Below are positions 49,330 through 58,476 of a stretch of 64,000 nt of DNA, piece by piece (position 1 is the stretch's first letter; every line of letters begins with the position of its first letter). The stretch comes from Methanobacterium sp. BRmetb2 (GTDB lineage: Archaea; Methanobacteriota; Methanobacteria; Methanobacteriales; Methanobacteriaceae), in assembly GCA_003491285.1 (NCBI GenBank), contig CP022705.1, forward strand, positions 1-64,000, read 5' to 3'. A program made the translations under genes and the position numbers. The notes under the pieces are model-generated. The model saw nothing but the letters and a program-made list of their open reading frames with translations, was not told the origin of the DNA and searched no databases.

Positions 49330-50943
49330 ATGGTAAATGAGTATAAAATCATCTCAATTGTAATAGTGTCGCTTATTTTTGTTGTTGCAGTATTGGGAAA
49401 CTTCACCACTGCCCAGGATGTGAATGATACCAATAATACTTCAACTAATACTACTAATGTATCTTATAACTTATCATCAGACATAAATTCCATAACTAAT
49501 ACCTCTTATTATAATCAGTCCACCTGGGGTATACTGGTTGAGGACATGGATACTGGTGAAATTATTTTTGAAAAAAATAGTGAACAGATGTTTGTACCTG
49601 GATCCGTTACTAAAATCTTTATTTGTGCTGCTGCCCTGAATGCTTATGGTCCCGATTACAAGTTTGAAACTCCCGTCTACTACACCGGAGACTTGGACGA
49701 TGAAGGAGCACTTAAAGGTAACCTGGTACTGGTGGCCAGTGGCGATCCCACCATGAATGGTCGTAACACCCCTGACAACAAAATAAATTTTACCAACCTG
49801 GATCATGGTGATGCAAATGCCATAGATGGAGTTACATTAACCCCAGAAAATCATTTAAGTGGACTGGATGAACTGGCCCGGCAGGTTAAAGCTTCAGGTA
49901 TAAAGCGAATAGATGGTAATGTGATTATTGATGACCGGCTTTTTGAAACTGTAGCCTCACCTACTGGAGAATATATGATTAGTCCTATAATGATAAATGA
50001 CAATCTCATAGATTTTGAAATTTCACCAGGCAAAGTAGGAGAAAATGCTACAGTAAATTGGAGACCCAAAACCAGTATATACAATGTGACCTCCCAGATT
50101 GTTACCGTGGAATCTGGAAAGGCCAACATCACTGTTAATGATCATGGTAATGGTAAAATTGTACTTAAAGGTCAGATTCCAGCTAATTCCACCCCTATTA
50201 TTCGAACTTTTACTGTTAGGGATCCATCCAATTTTGCCAGATCACTTTTTATTGAAGCACTAAAAAGAGAAGGAATCACTGTCACATCTTCAGTAAAGGC
50301 TGATAATCACCTGGAATTATTAAATAATACTACCACTTATGAAGAAAATAACAAAGTGGCTGTTCTAACATCACTACCTTTCAGCGAGAATATTAAGTTA
50401 ATCTTAAAGGTCAATCAGAATCAGCAGGCCGATACACTGGTTTCACTTTTAGCTGCCAAAAATGGAGATAAAACCTTTGACCAGGGTATGGCACTGGAAG
50501 GATCATTTCTAAATAAAGCTGGTGTTAACTCGGATAGCATTGCACTTAGTGATGGTCGTGGAGGATCTCCATCTGATCGGATAAGTCCACAGACCACTAA
50601 CCAGCTTTTAAAATATGTGTCCCAGCAGTCTTACTTCCAGAATTTCTACGACAGCCTGCCTATCATGGGATATGATGGAACTCTATCCGGAATCGTAAAC
50701 AATAGCAGTTCCATTTATGGTAAGGTCAGAGCTAAAACTGGTACAACCTTAAGTGATGATAAACTCTATGACCGGGGCATTCTTCTTAGTAAATCGCTGG
50801 CTGGTTACATGACTACTAAAAGCGGGAAAAAATTAATCATCTCTATCTTCGTTAATAATGTACCAATCGACACTGTGGAACAAGGTATGTCTGTTCAAAA
50901 TGATATAAATAGTGTTTTAGAAGATATTTACCAAGCTTATTAA
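49330..50943 (+). CDS. Peptidase S13 / DacB (PBP4)-like D-Ala-D-Ala carboxypeptidase family protein
   Basis: 537 residues. A signal segment (about 6-27) and an Asn/Thr-rich linker come first. The serine-peptidase motifs follow: SVTK (Ser92, Lys95) and KTG (Lys469), plus SPS at 413-415 where family members usually have SxN. IDGNVIIDDRLFE and GYDGTLSGIV are typical of S13 enzymes. It would act outside the membrane. In bacteria the family trims peptidoglycan peptides; Methanobacteriales have pseudomurein without D-amino acids, so the substrate here is likely different. Confidence 0.82.
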   Translation: MVNEYKIISIVIVSLIFVVAVLGNFTTAQDVNDTNNTSTNTTNVSYNLSSDINSITNTSYYNQSTWGILVEDMDTGEIIFEKNSEQMFVPGSVTKIFICAAALNAYGPDYKFETPVYYTGDLDDEGALKGNLVLVASGDPTMNGRNTPDNKINFTNLDHGDANAIDGVTLTPENHLSGLDELARQVKASGIKRIDGNVIIDDRLFETVASPTGEYMISPIMINDNLIDFEISPGKVGENATVNWRPKTSIYNVTSQIVTVESGKANITVNDHGNGKIVLKGQIPANSTPIIRTFTVRDPSNFARSLFIEALKREGITVTSSVKADNHLELLNNTTTYEENNKVAVLTSLPFSENIKLILKVNQNQQADTLVSLLAAKNGDKTFDQGMALEGSFLNKAGVNSDSIALSDGRGGSPSDRISPQTTNQLLKYVSQQSYFQNFYDSLPIMGYDGTLSGIVNNSSSIYGKVRAKTGTTLSDDKLYDRGILLSKSLAGYMTTKSGKKLIISIFVNNVPIDTVEQGMSVQNDINSVLEDIYQAY

Positions 50944-51013
50944 TTCTGAATCTAAAAATATAATTATTGATGGCTTAATTTATCTATTAAATAGTATACT
51001 AATATTTTTAGGT

Positions 51014-51250
51014 TCAATCATTGTTTGTATTTAAAATAATCGTGTTTCCTTCCACTCTTTTGATATTTATTAAAGGACAGCACAAACCACTACCAGTACT
51101 AACCCTTTCATCAAGATACTCCAGGGCCACTGTTTTTCGAGTGAGATTAACATCCTTGATTAGAGCCTGAAATTCCTTTCCATGTTCACCCCATTTAAAA
51201 ACTACTTTCTGGCCCTTTAAATCCTTAAGTACTTCTAATAATTTGTTCAT
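51014..51250 (-). CDS. Small hypothetical protein
   Basis: 78 residues from the ATG at 51250, behind TGTGATT; a start four codons earlier is possible. The sequence alternates polar and hydrophobic residues (KVVFKWGEHGKEFQALIKDV, then VALEYLD, INIKRVEGNTIIL) as a small beta barrel would. That resembles an SH3- or Sm-like barrel but no family signature is certain. Two adjacent Cys (GLCCPL) are present. It is divergent from the zinc-ribbon gene. Confidence 0.55.
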   Translation of the reverse strand: MNKLLEVLKDLKGQKVVFKWGEHGKEFQALIKDVNLTRKTVALEYLDERVSTGSGLCCPLINIKRVEGNTIILNTNND

Positions 51251-51333
51251 CGAATCACACAATAAAACTTAATAACATATATTATATTTATGTAACTTAA
51301 CAAAAAGATTATTATTAAATTAGGGGGCATCTT

Positions 51334-51789
51334 ATGGGTTATATTTTATGCGAAAAATGTATGGGATACATTAAATTAAAGAATGGAGAATCCCCCAATA
51401 AATATAAGAAATGTAAATGCGGTGGAAATCTGCGTTACCTTGAAAAAAAGACGGATTTCCTAAATAAGGGAGATTACCTGGAAAAACTACCTCATGACTT
51501 AGGAATAAAAACTGGACCTCGCTCCAAAAAGAGTCAGACACTATTTTTGATTATTTACATATCCCTTGCTATTGCTTTATCTATAATCGTTATTTCAACT
51601 GTATTTAGTCCCAATGATCCCCAACTAGATGAGATGATTAAAGAAAGGGGAAGTTCAGATCAATATAATCCCGCAAATATTATGGGTTTTATTGGACCTA
51701 TGAAAATTAATAATGGTTTAAAAGAGGATTTAAAAGAAGAATTATTCTATTTCCCATTTTTAAACAATAATGGAATAATTAATAGTTAA
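51334..51789 (+). CDS. Zinc-ribbon single-span membrane protein
   Basis: 151 residues. The N-terminal ribbon MGYILCEKCMGYIKLKNGES (Cys6, Cys9, Cys27, Cys29) is nearly the same as that of the protein at 16643-17293. A basic linker leads to one hydrophobic helix (about 70-90), then an acidic outer tail. The two proteins share only the ribbon. Function unknown. The last four bases overlap the end of the convergent kinase gene, the shared TTAA supplying both stop codons. Confidence 0.7.
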   Translation: MGYILCEKCMGYIKLKNGESPNKYKKCKCGGNLRYLEKKTDFLNKGDYLEKLPHDLGIKTGPRSKKSQTLFLIIYISLAIALSIIVISTVFSPNDPQLDEMIKERGSSDQYNPANIMGFIGPMKINNGLKEDLKEELFYFPFLNNNGIINS

Positions 51790-54524
51790 ATCCTTTTCCT
51801 GTAATTTATATCCTTAAATTTAATGATATACATAGTTCCCCTGGTTCTGTCCAATTCTAATTCCCCTTCTAACTGATCTAATAAACTGGTAACCAGCTGC
51901 AAACCGAGAGTGTCTGTTTTATCCGGCTGGATATTTGGGGGTAAACCTACCCCATCATCAGCAACTGTCAATAAATATTCTTCACCTACTGATTTAAACT
52001 CCACCTTAATAGTGCCGCTTTTACCATTAGGAAAAGCATACTTCACACTGTTAGTTACCAATTCGTTAATTATAAGACCGCAAGGAATAGCTGTGTCCAG
52101 ATTGATCTCAAAATCACCCACCTGGATATCTGGTTTAATTATGGTTGGATTAACTCCGTAAGTGTAAAAAAGGTCAAAGACTAGTTCTTCAATATATTTT
52201 CCAAAATCTATATAACTAAAATCAGTTGACTGATAAAGTTTTTCATGGATCATGGCCATTGATTTCACTCTACCCTGGCTCTCCTTTAGAACGCTTCGGG
52301 TTTCATCCTCATCCACATGACGACTCTGGAGATTTAAAAGGCTGGATATTATCTGCATATTATTTTTAACCCGGTGGTGAATTTCTCTCAAAAGAACATC
52401 CTTATCTTTAATGGACTGTTTTAACTCCTTTTCCGCCCTTTTACGATCAGTTACATCTTCCAGTATTATGATAATTCCACGGATATTATCGCCGTTTTTT
52501 ATGGTAGATGGATGAGCTATTACAGAAACTTTTTCACCTGCACGATTGTTAATTGTCAAATCCATGTTTTTCATGTTTTTTCCAATGAATAAGTCGTTAA
52601 AGGCAGATAATGTATCGAAATCTATATTCAGTTGAGGAATGAATTTTATAAATTTTTTGCCGATTATTTCTTCACGAGAAAATCCTGACATCTCTTCAAT
52701 CATTTTATTTGCTTCTAAAACCGTTCCCTCCTGATCCAGTAGTATTATGGCCTCGCCAGCATTTTCAAAAATAGCCTTAAATTTCTGTTTTGACTCCATT
52801 AACGCTTCTTCCACGTGTTTACGTTGGGTAATATCTGTATGAGTACCTACCATTCTTACAGGTAACCCACTTTTATCTGTTGTTATCACCCTGCCCCTTC
52901 CCTGGATCCATATATATTCGCCCTGCTTCGTTTTCATCCGAAAATCGATGGTATAATTTTCACCTTTTTTGATGTGTTCATTTAAACCGGCTTCAACTTT
53001 TTCTACATCATTTGGGTGAATTAAAGATCTAAATGATTCATATGACGCTGGAAATTCCTTATCTTCATATCCCAACATAGTATAGTAGGTTGGACTGAAA
53101 TAGGTCTTTCCTGTTGGAATTTCCCAGTCCCACAATCCCTCGTTTACTGCTTTTATTGTAAGAGAAAAGTGTTCTTCGCTCTTTTTAATGGCTTTTTCAT
53201 AATTTATAATCTCAGTTATGTCCCTGGCTGATGCAAAAACTAATTTTTCTTCCAGGAATGGATAGGAATTCCATGAAACCCACCGATAAGATCCGTCTTT
53301 ACATCTGAAGCGGTTTCTAAAGTTTATAATGGCTTTTCCCTTAGTTAAATCCTTGGAAATTTTCATGGTAGTTTCATAGTCATCAGGATGAATAAAATCC
53401 GTGTAAGGCTTTGATAATAATTCTGTATTAGACCATCCCATAGTAGACTCCCAGGTAGGATTAACCTGTTTAAAGTAGCCTTCAAAATCAGCTATACTCA
53501 ACAGCTCTAGTGAATAGTTAAAGAAACGGTCCCGTTCTGATGAAGCCTTCTTGTAGTCTTGAAGGGTTTTTGCCAGGGTCAGGTTACTGTAGCTCAACCG
53601 CGATATCATCTGGGCCAAATGGGAGTAAAACTCCATCACTTTATTTACATACTGTCTGCTCCAGCAGGGTACCTTTTTCACGGCATCCATATACTCTTCC
53701 GGGTTATAATCAAATTTTTCTGCTTGTCTTTTAAATTTTTCATAGTCAATAACATCATGGTCTAAAAAGAACTGGCCCATGTAAAGATTTCCCATGTGAT
53801 TTTCTCCAATGATAATAGGAGTGACCATATTCCATATCTGGTTTTTACATTTGTAGAGACGGTAATCGCCCTGTTTCAATTTCTTTGTTAGTTTTAAATC
53901 TCTTTCCAAACAGTTTTCGCAGGTCTCCTTATTCAGGCGATGGAAATTTGTGCATATATCTTGCCACCCGGTTGAAGCAAGTAGATTACCGTGGGTGTCA
54001 AGTATGGCAAAAGGAAGATTAGTTATATCATAAAATTTATCCATTAACGTCTGTATTTCCTGACTGTCTATTACATTACCAAATTCATCTCCACTTATCT
54101 GGTAATGGGGATGAAAAATACTATCCAGTTTTAATCTCAGATCCTGTTCACTTTGAACTAATTTTAATTCTGATTTCTTTCTTTCAGTTATATCATGTAG
54201 AAATATATTAAATCCCCTTTTAGCGGGATAAACACGGAAATAAAACCAGTTTTCAAAGGGAGGTATATTAAAAAATGTCTCAAATTCCATACTCTTCCTT
54301 TCTTTTTTAACAATTTCGTACTTATCCTGTATTGCTGTATTTTTAATCCGTGGAAAAGCATTTAACACATTTTTTCCTATAATTTCATCTCTTTTTTTAG
54401 CTGAAATAAGTTCAGCAGCCTGGTTAACATATTTTACCCTGAAATTATTGTCAACTGCAATGAACGCATCGCTGAAATTCTCCAATATCTCCTCTGTAAA
54501 ATCTAAACTTTGATCATGAGACAA
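51786..54524 (-). CDS. Cytoplasmic PAS/PocR sensor histidine kinase
   Basis: 912 residues with no membrane segment. In order: PAS (about 8-115), PocR-type ligand domain (about 130-300, with Cys-rich ETCENCLERD and the YKCKNQIWNMVTPI block), three further PAS domains (about 330-700), and a HisKA_2-type core with EIHHRVKNNMQ (His716/717), NELVTNSVKYAF and DDGVGLPP. PocR domains bind small molecules and may hold a metal or hydrocarbon derivative. No response regulator is nearby. Upstream, ATACTAGTAT at 54602-54611 repeats the core of the ATPase operators. Confidence 0.9.
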   Translation of the reverse strand: MSHDQSLDFTEEILENFSDAFIAVDNNFRVKYVNQAAELISAKKRDEIIGKNVLNAFPRIKNTAIQDKYEIVKKERKSMEFETFFNIPPFENWFYFRVYPAKRGFNIFLHDITERKKSELKLVQSEQDLRLKLDSIFHPHYQISGDEFGNVIDSQEIQTLMDKFYDITNLPFAILDTHGNLLASTGWQDICTNFHRLNKETCENCLERDLKLTKKLKQGDYRLYKCKNQIWNMVTPIIIGENHMGNLYMGQFFLDHDVIDYEKFKRQAEKFDYNPEEYMDAVKKVPCWSRQYVNKVMEFYSHLAQMISRLSYSNLTLAKTLQDYKKASSERDRFFNYSLELLSIADFEGYFKQVNPTWESTMGWSNTELLSKPYTDFIHPDDYETTMKISKDLTKGKAIINFRNRFRCKDGSYRWVSWNSYPFLEEKLVFASARDITEIINYEKAIKKSEEHFSLTIKAVNEGLWDWEIPTGKTYFSPTYYTMLGYEDKEFPASYESFRSLIHPNDVEKVEAGLNEHIKKGENYTIDFRMKTKQGEYIWIQGRGRVITTDKSGLPVRMVGTHTDITQRKHVEEALMESKQKFKAIFENAGEAIILLDQEGTVLEANKMIEEMSGFSREEIIGKKFIKFIPQLNIDFDTLSAFNDLFIGKNMKNMDLTINNRAGEKVSVIAHPSTIKNGDNIRGIIIILEDVTDRKRAEKELKQSIKDKDVLLREIHHRVKNNMQIISSLLNLQSRHVDEDETRSVLKESQGRVKSMAMIHEKLYQSTDFSYIDFGKYIEELVFDLFYTYGVNPTIIKPDIQVGDFEINLDTAIPCGLIINELVTNSVKYAFPNGKSGTIKVEFKSVGEEYLLTVADDGVGLPPNIQPDKTDTLGLQLVTSLLDQLEGELELDRTRGTMYIIKFKDINYRKRI

Positions 54525-54601
54525 CTAATTCCCCCCAAAAAAAAGGTCATGTCAACTTCCATTAACCCAACTTCAGTTATGTTTTGAATAATATTATTTA
54601 T

Positions 54602-54611
54602 ATACTAGTAT
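54602..54611. promoter_or_regulatory. ATACTAGTAT palindrome upstream of PAS/PocR kinase
   Basis: A perfect 10-base palindrome identical to the cores at 7066-7075 and 7111-7120, lying 78 bases before the kinase start codon. The surrounding bases are TATA-like, so it may overlap the promoter. Confidence 0.35.
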
Positions 54612-54751
54612 TAATATTTGAATTAAGTTTAAAACTTTCTATTTACATTTAAAAGACCATTAAACTATTTGAAACTAAAAAAGGTTGATATTAAAAATAA
54701 TTGATTTATATTAAAAAAATGGATAAATTTTCCATTCTAGAGCGCTATTCA

Positions 54752-55693
54752 TTATATAAATAGTGTATACTGAGTAGTTATTAAAAATAATACATATACT
54801 CCGATTAAGATTAATGCCCTGAATCTGGTGACTCCTTTCTTGCTTTTGATAAATAGAGTAAAAATTAATAGAATTACTGCAAAGAATAAGGCAACCATTT
54901 GAAACAATCCAAAATTAGATATGGATATAGGACTTAAAATTGCTACTAATCCAATTATAAGGGTGGAATTAGCCACAGTACTCCCCATAAGATCTCCTAC
55001 TGCCAGTAATTTATAACCATGAAGTAAAGATATGGTTTCAAATACCAGTTCTGGTATAGACGTTCCAAAAGACAACAAGAAAACTCCAATTACCAGAATG
55101 GATATATTCATTTCGGATGCAATTATTGTTGTATACTCCACCAAGTAACGGGCACTTAAAACCAGAGCTATCACACCAACACTGAAAAACAGCGAACTTT
55201 TTATAAATTCACGGTATCCCACTTCTTCTTCAGATTCACTATCCCTGCCTCTAATAATAATCATCAAATAGATAACGTAGGTAGAAAGGAGAATAAACCC
55301 ATCAACTCGGGATAAATTCTGATCAAGGGCTAGAACTACCGGCAGAAATGATAAAAAAAATAGGTATACAGTACTTTTTTTAATTGCATTTTCCTTAAAA
55401 TGGACATTGCCTGATATAATGACTGCTATTCCCATTACCAAAGAGAGATTGATTATATTTGATCCGATAACATCTCCCAGAGAAAGTTGAGGTACACCAG
55501 TTAAAGCTGCTGTTAACCCTACTATAAGTTCTGGTATTCCCGTGGCAATGGCCATGATAATAAATCCTCCCCCAAAATGACCCAGCTTTAAATAGGAGGA
55601 TATCACCGAAAGTGTTCGGGTGGTAATTATACCACTGAATATTAAAATAATTAAAAGAGCTATGAATACAATAAAATCCATAAATACTAGCAA
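54752..55693 (-). CDS. Na+/Ca2+ antiporter (CaCA family)
   Basis: 313 residues with about 10-11 hydrophobic segments. The two inverted alpha repeats are clear: ATGIPELIVGLTAAL with GDVIGSNIINLSLV, and SFGTSIPELVFETISL with GDLMGSTVANSTLI, with the ion-binding Glu in each PEL. It should exchange sodium or protons for calcium across the membrane. The TTG at 55693 has AGGATGAT six bases before it; an ATG four codons later is the alternative. It is divergent from the UbiA gene. Confidence 0.88.
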   Translation of the reverse strand: MLVFMDFIVFIALLIILIFSGIITTRTLSVISSYLKLGHFGGGFIIMAIATGIPELIVGLTAALTGVPQLSLGDVIGSNIINLSLVMGIAVIISGNVHFKENAIKKSTVYLFFLSFLPVVLALDQNLSRVDGFILLSTYVIYLMIIIRGRDSESEEEVGYREFIKSSLFFSVGVIALVLSARYLVEYTTIIASEMNISILVIGVFLLSFGTSIPELVFETISLLHGYKLLAVGDLMGSTVANSTLIIGLVAILSPISISNFGLFQMVALFFAVILLIFTLFIKSKKGVTRFRALILIGVYVLFLITTQYTLFI

Positions 55694-55809
55694 ATTACCA
55701 TCATCCTAATTGTATATTGTTCCTCTGATATAATTAAACTTCTTCAATAGATTTTATCATTTACTTAATCAAGATAAATTTTAAATAGTCTTTTATCTAT
55801 TTATCATAT

Positions 55810-56679
55810 ATGATTAAAGAATTAATTCATTCCATGCGCCCCAAGCAGTGGTACAAGAATATCGTAATATTTATTGGACTGGTATTCTCTTTAAACTTTT
55901 TAAATCCAGCAGACTGGCTAAATGTAATAGCAGCATTCGTAATATTCTGCATATTATCTGGCAGCATCTACATTATTAATGACATCATTGATGTTGAAAA
56001 AGATAGAAACCATCCTCTTAAACGTTTAAGGCCATTAGCCTCTGGAAAATTGAAACTAAGTCATGGACTATCATTTGCTATCATTTTTATTGTACTTGCA
56101 TTTGCAGGATCCTACCTCATCAACATTCCCTTTTTTTTGATCACCTTGACATTTTTCTTTTTAATTCTCATCTACTCCCTGTTTCTTAAAAATTTTTTAA
56201 TTGTGGATATTTTAGTGATTTCATCTGGATTTGTGCTTAGGGCCATTGCCGGGTGCCTGGCCATATCAGTAGTTGTATCACCATGGTTAATAATTTGTAC
56301 ATTTTTAATTGCCCTATTCCTGGCCCTGGGTAAAAGAAGGCATGAGCTGATTATAATGGGTGGTGATGCTAAAAACCACCGCCAGATATTAGGAGAATAC
56401 TCATCAGAAATGCTGGAACAAATGATTAATATAACCACCAGTATCCTGGTAATGTCCTATTCACTGTACACCTTCTTTTCTAACAACATGTACATGATGT
56501 TGACCATACCCTTCGCCTTTTATGGATTATTCAGGTATCTTTACTTAGTGCACTCCAAGAATATGGGAGGAGAACCTGAAATGATATTTAAAGATAGGGG
56601 AATGGTTTTATGTCTTATATTTTGGGTGATAATAGTACTTTTAATTCTTTATATGGACAAAATAATCCAGATAATCTAA
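55810..56679 (+). CDS. UbiA-family polyprenyl-phosphate phosphoribosyltransferase-like enzyme
   Basis: 289 residues with about eight membrane helices. The start SMRPKQWYKNIVIF and the Asp motif NDIIDVEKDR (Asn57, Asp58, Asp61, Asp65) followed by HPLKRLRPLASG are those of the UbiA branch that includes decaprenyl-phosphate phosphoribosyltransferase. GKRRHELIIMG forms the second active-site loop. It would join phosphoribosyl diphosphate to a polyprenyl phosphate in the membrane. A different UbiA reaction cannot be excluded. A PHP-type hydrolase and a UPF0104 protein follow on the same strand. Confidence 0.82.
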   Translation: MIKELIHSMRPKQWYKNIVIFIGLVFSLNFLNPADWLNVIAAFVIFCILSGSIYIINDIIDVEKDRNHPLKRLRPLASGKLKLSHGLSFAIIFIVLAFAGSYLINIPFFLITLTFFFLILIYSLFLKNFLIVDILVISSGFVLRAIAGCLAISVVVSPWLIICTFLIALFLALGKRRHELIIMGGDAKNHRQILGEYSSEMLEQMINITTSILVMSYSLYTFFSNNMYMMLTIPFAFYGLFRYLYLVHSKNMGGEPEMIFKDRGMVLCLIFWVIIVLLILYMDKIIQII

Positions 56680-56749
56680 AATAAGTAGAATTAAGGATTT
56701 AATACAAGGACAATATCAAGCTATTAAGAATTCTGGAGATAAATAAAAA

Positions 56750-57382
56750 ATGAAGTACGATTTACATGTACACTCTAAATACTCATCTGACGGTTTTGTA
56801 GAACCGGAAAAAATAGTTAAAACTGCCGAAAAAATAGGATTGGCAGGGATTGCCATAACAGATCACGACACTATAAAAGGCGGATTAATGGCCAAAAAAT
56901 TCAAGACCGAGAACGTTGAGGTTATAGTGGGATGTGAAGTTACCACCAACCAGGGCGAAATAATAGGACTATTTTTAAACCAGGAAATTAAATCCAACAA
57001 CCATGTAGAAGTTATGGATGAGATAAAAGCTCAAGATGGAGTAGTTGTTATACCTCACCCTTTTGATACCATGCGCAAAGCCACTTACCGGCCCCGGCAG
57101 GATTATATCAAATATTTAGATTGTATTGAAGTCTTTAATTCCCGGTGCATAACCCAAAAATATAATGAACAAGCTAAGTCTTTTGCCAATAAGTATAATC
57201 TCAACACCTGTGCCGGTAGCGATGCCCATTTTATTAATGAAATGGGTAATGCAGGAGTTATAATAGAGAATGATCTCAAAAAATCCCTTAAAAATAACAA
57301 AGTCGAAATATTTGGCAGGAAATCCTCAATCTTAAACCATGGCCTTACCAAGATCGTTAAAATGTATAGAAAAAGTGGTTAA
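56750..57382 (+). CDS. PHP-domain metal-dependent phosphoesterase
   Basis: 210 residues. The PHP signature is complete: DLHVHSKYSSDG at the start, ITDHDTIKGG, then a His in PHPFD and AGSDAH near the C-terminus. It is a three-metal phosphoesterase, soluble, of the TrpH/YciV-like size. It lies 70 bases after the UbiA gene and 40 before the UPF0104 gene. One possible job is removing the phosphate left by the UbiA reaction, which is inference from position. Confidence 0.87.
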   Translation: MKYDLHVHSKYSSDGFVEPEKIVKTAEKIGLAGIAITDHDTIKGGLMAKKFKTENVEVIVGCEVTTNQGEIIGLFLNQEIKSNNHVEVMDEIKAQDGVVVIPHPFDTMRKATYRPRQDYIKYLDCIEVFNSRCITQKYNEQAKSFANKYNLNTCAGSDAHFINEMGNAGVIIENDLKKSLKNNKVEIFGRKSSILNHGLTKIVKMYRKSG

Positions 57383-57422
57383 AAAATCTTCATTAAACTA
57401 ACAATATATTATAGGCTAAAAA

Positions 57423-58367
57423 ATGAATAAAAACAGATTGTGGGCAATAATACTCTTTGCAGTTATAGTATATCTATTAATGGCCATATACGCTGATTTT
57501 GATGAGTTATTAAAGGCTATTGAAAGTTTTAACTGGATATACTTAGTTTTACTTATAATATTAACCACCATTGGCTATTTTATACGGTTTTTCAAATGGA
57601 ACTATTTTCTGAAACAGGCCCAGGTTAAGATCGGTTTGAAAGATAATCTATTCGTATTTTTCAGTGGATTGGCCATGATTATAACTCCTGCTAAACTGGG
57701 AGAGATATGGAAAGGCTGGTTAATAAAAGAGATAAATGGAGAAGATCTGGGTAAAACCGTACCCGTGGTTATAGTGGATAGATTCACTGACCTTATATCC
57801 CTGTTATTATTATCTCTTTTAGGTTTCCTTTACTATGAAGAGGGAATGTGTATACTGGCCGTTTTTCTTATCATATTTTTTGCATTTATTATCATGATTA
57901 AATCAAAAAGACTCTCTAATTATCTGCTAACCTTTCTGGAGAGAAGAGCAGGTAAATATTCACGAGACATTAAAACCATGCACTACACATTCCAGGAAAC
58001 AATGAGCTTCAAAAATCTTCTATCAATGTCCCTATTAGGTGTTTTAGCCTGGTTTTTTGAATGTTTAGGATTATATATGGTTGTGCAGGGTTTTGGAGAT
58101 CACATCAGTTTAATGCTGTCAATTTTCATATTCAGTTTTGCTTCTCTAGCCGGGGCAGTTAGCATGATACCTGGAGGTTTAGGTGTAGCCGAAGCAACCC
58201 TTTCTGGTTTGTTAAAATTGTTTGGACTGAGTTCAACCATAGCCATAGGTACTGCCCTAATAATTAGATTTGGAACATTGTGGTATGGGGCCTTGCTAGG
58301 TGTAGTTGTATATTTAATCTTTAAAAATAGGATTAAAACAGAAAAACTAGATGAAAAAATAGAATAA
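57423..58367 (+). CDS. UPF0104/lysylphosphatidylglycerol synthase-type membrane protein
   Basis: 314 residues with about eight hydrophobic segments. RFFKWNYFLKQAQVKIGLKD, ITPAKLGEIWKGWLI, PVVIVDRFTDLISL and the glycine-rich MIPGGLGVAEATLSGLL block are typical of the flippase-like domain family (TIGR00374, AglD and MprF relatives). Related proteins act on lipid-linked sugars or aminoacyl lipids. Following the UbiA and PHP genes, it may move or use the lipid-linked sugar they make. Confidence 0.85.
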   Translation: MNKNRLWAIILFAVIVYLLMAIYADFDELLKAIESFNWIYLVLLIILTTIGYFIRFFKWNYFLKQAQVKIGLKDNLFVFFSGLAMIITPAKLGEIWKGWLIKEINGEDLGKTVPVVIVDRFTDLISLLLLSLLGFLYYEEGMCILAVFLIIFFAFIIMIKSKRLSNYLLTFLERRAGKYSRDIKTMHYTFQETMSFKNLLSMSLLGVLAWFFECLGLYMVVQGFGDHISLMLSIFIFSFASLAGAVSMIPGGLGVAEATLSGLLKLFGLSSTIAIGTALIIRFGTLWYGALLGVVVYLIFKNRIKTEKLDEKIE

Positions 58368-58476
58368 ATACGTCCACAACGTAAAAAATAGATTTAGAGT
58401 GATAAAAGAACCTACAACAAAATAAATATTAACATATTTATAGATAATATTAAACATATAATTTATGAGTGATTTA

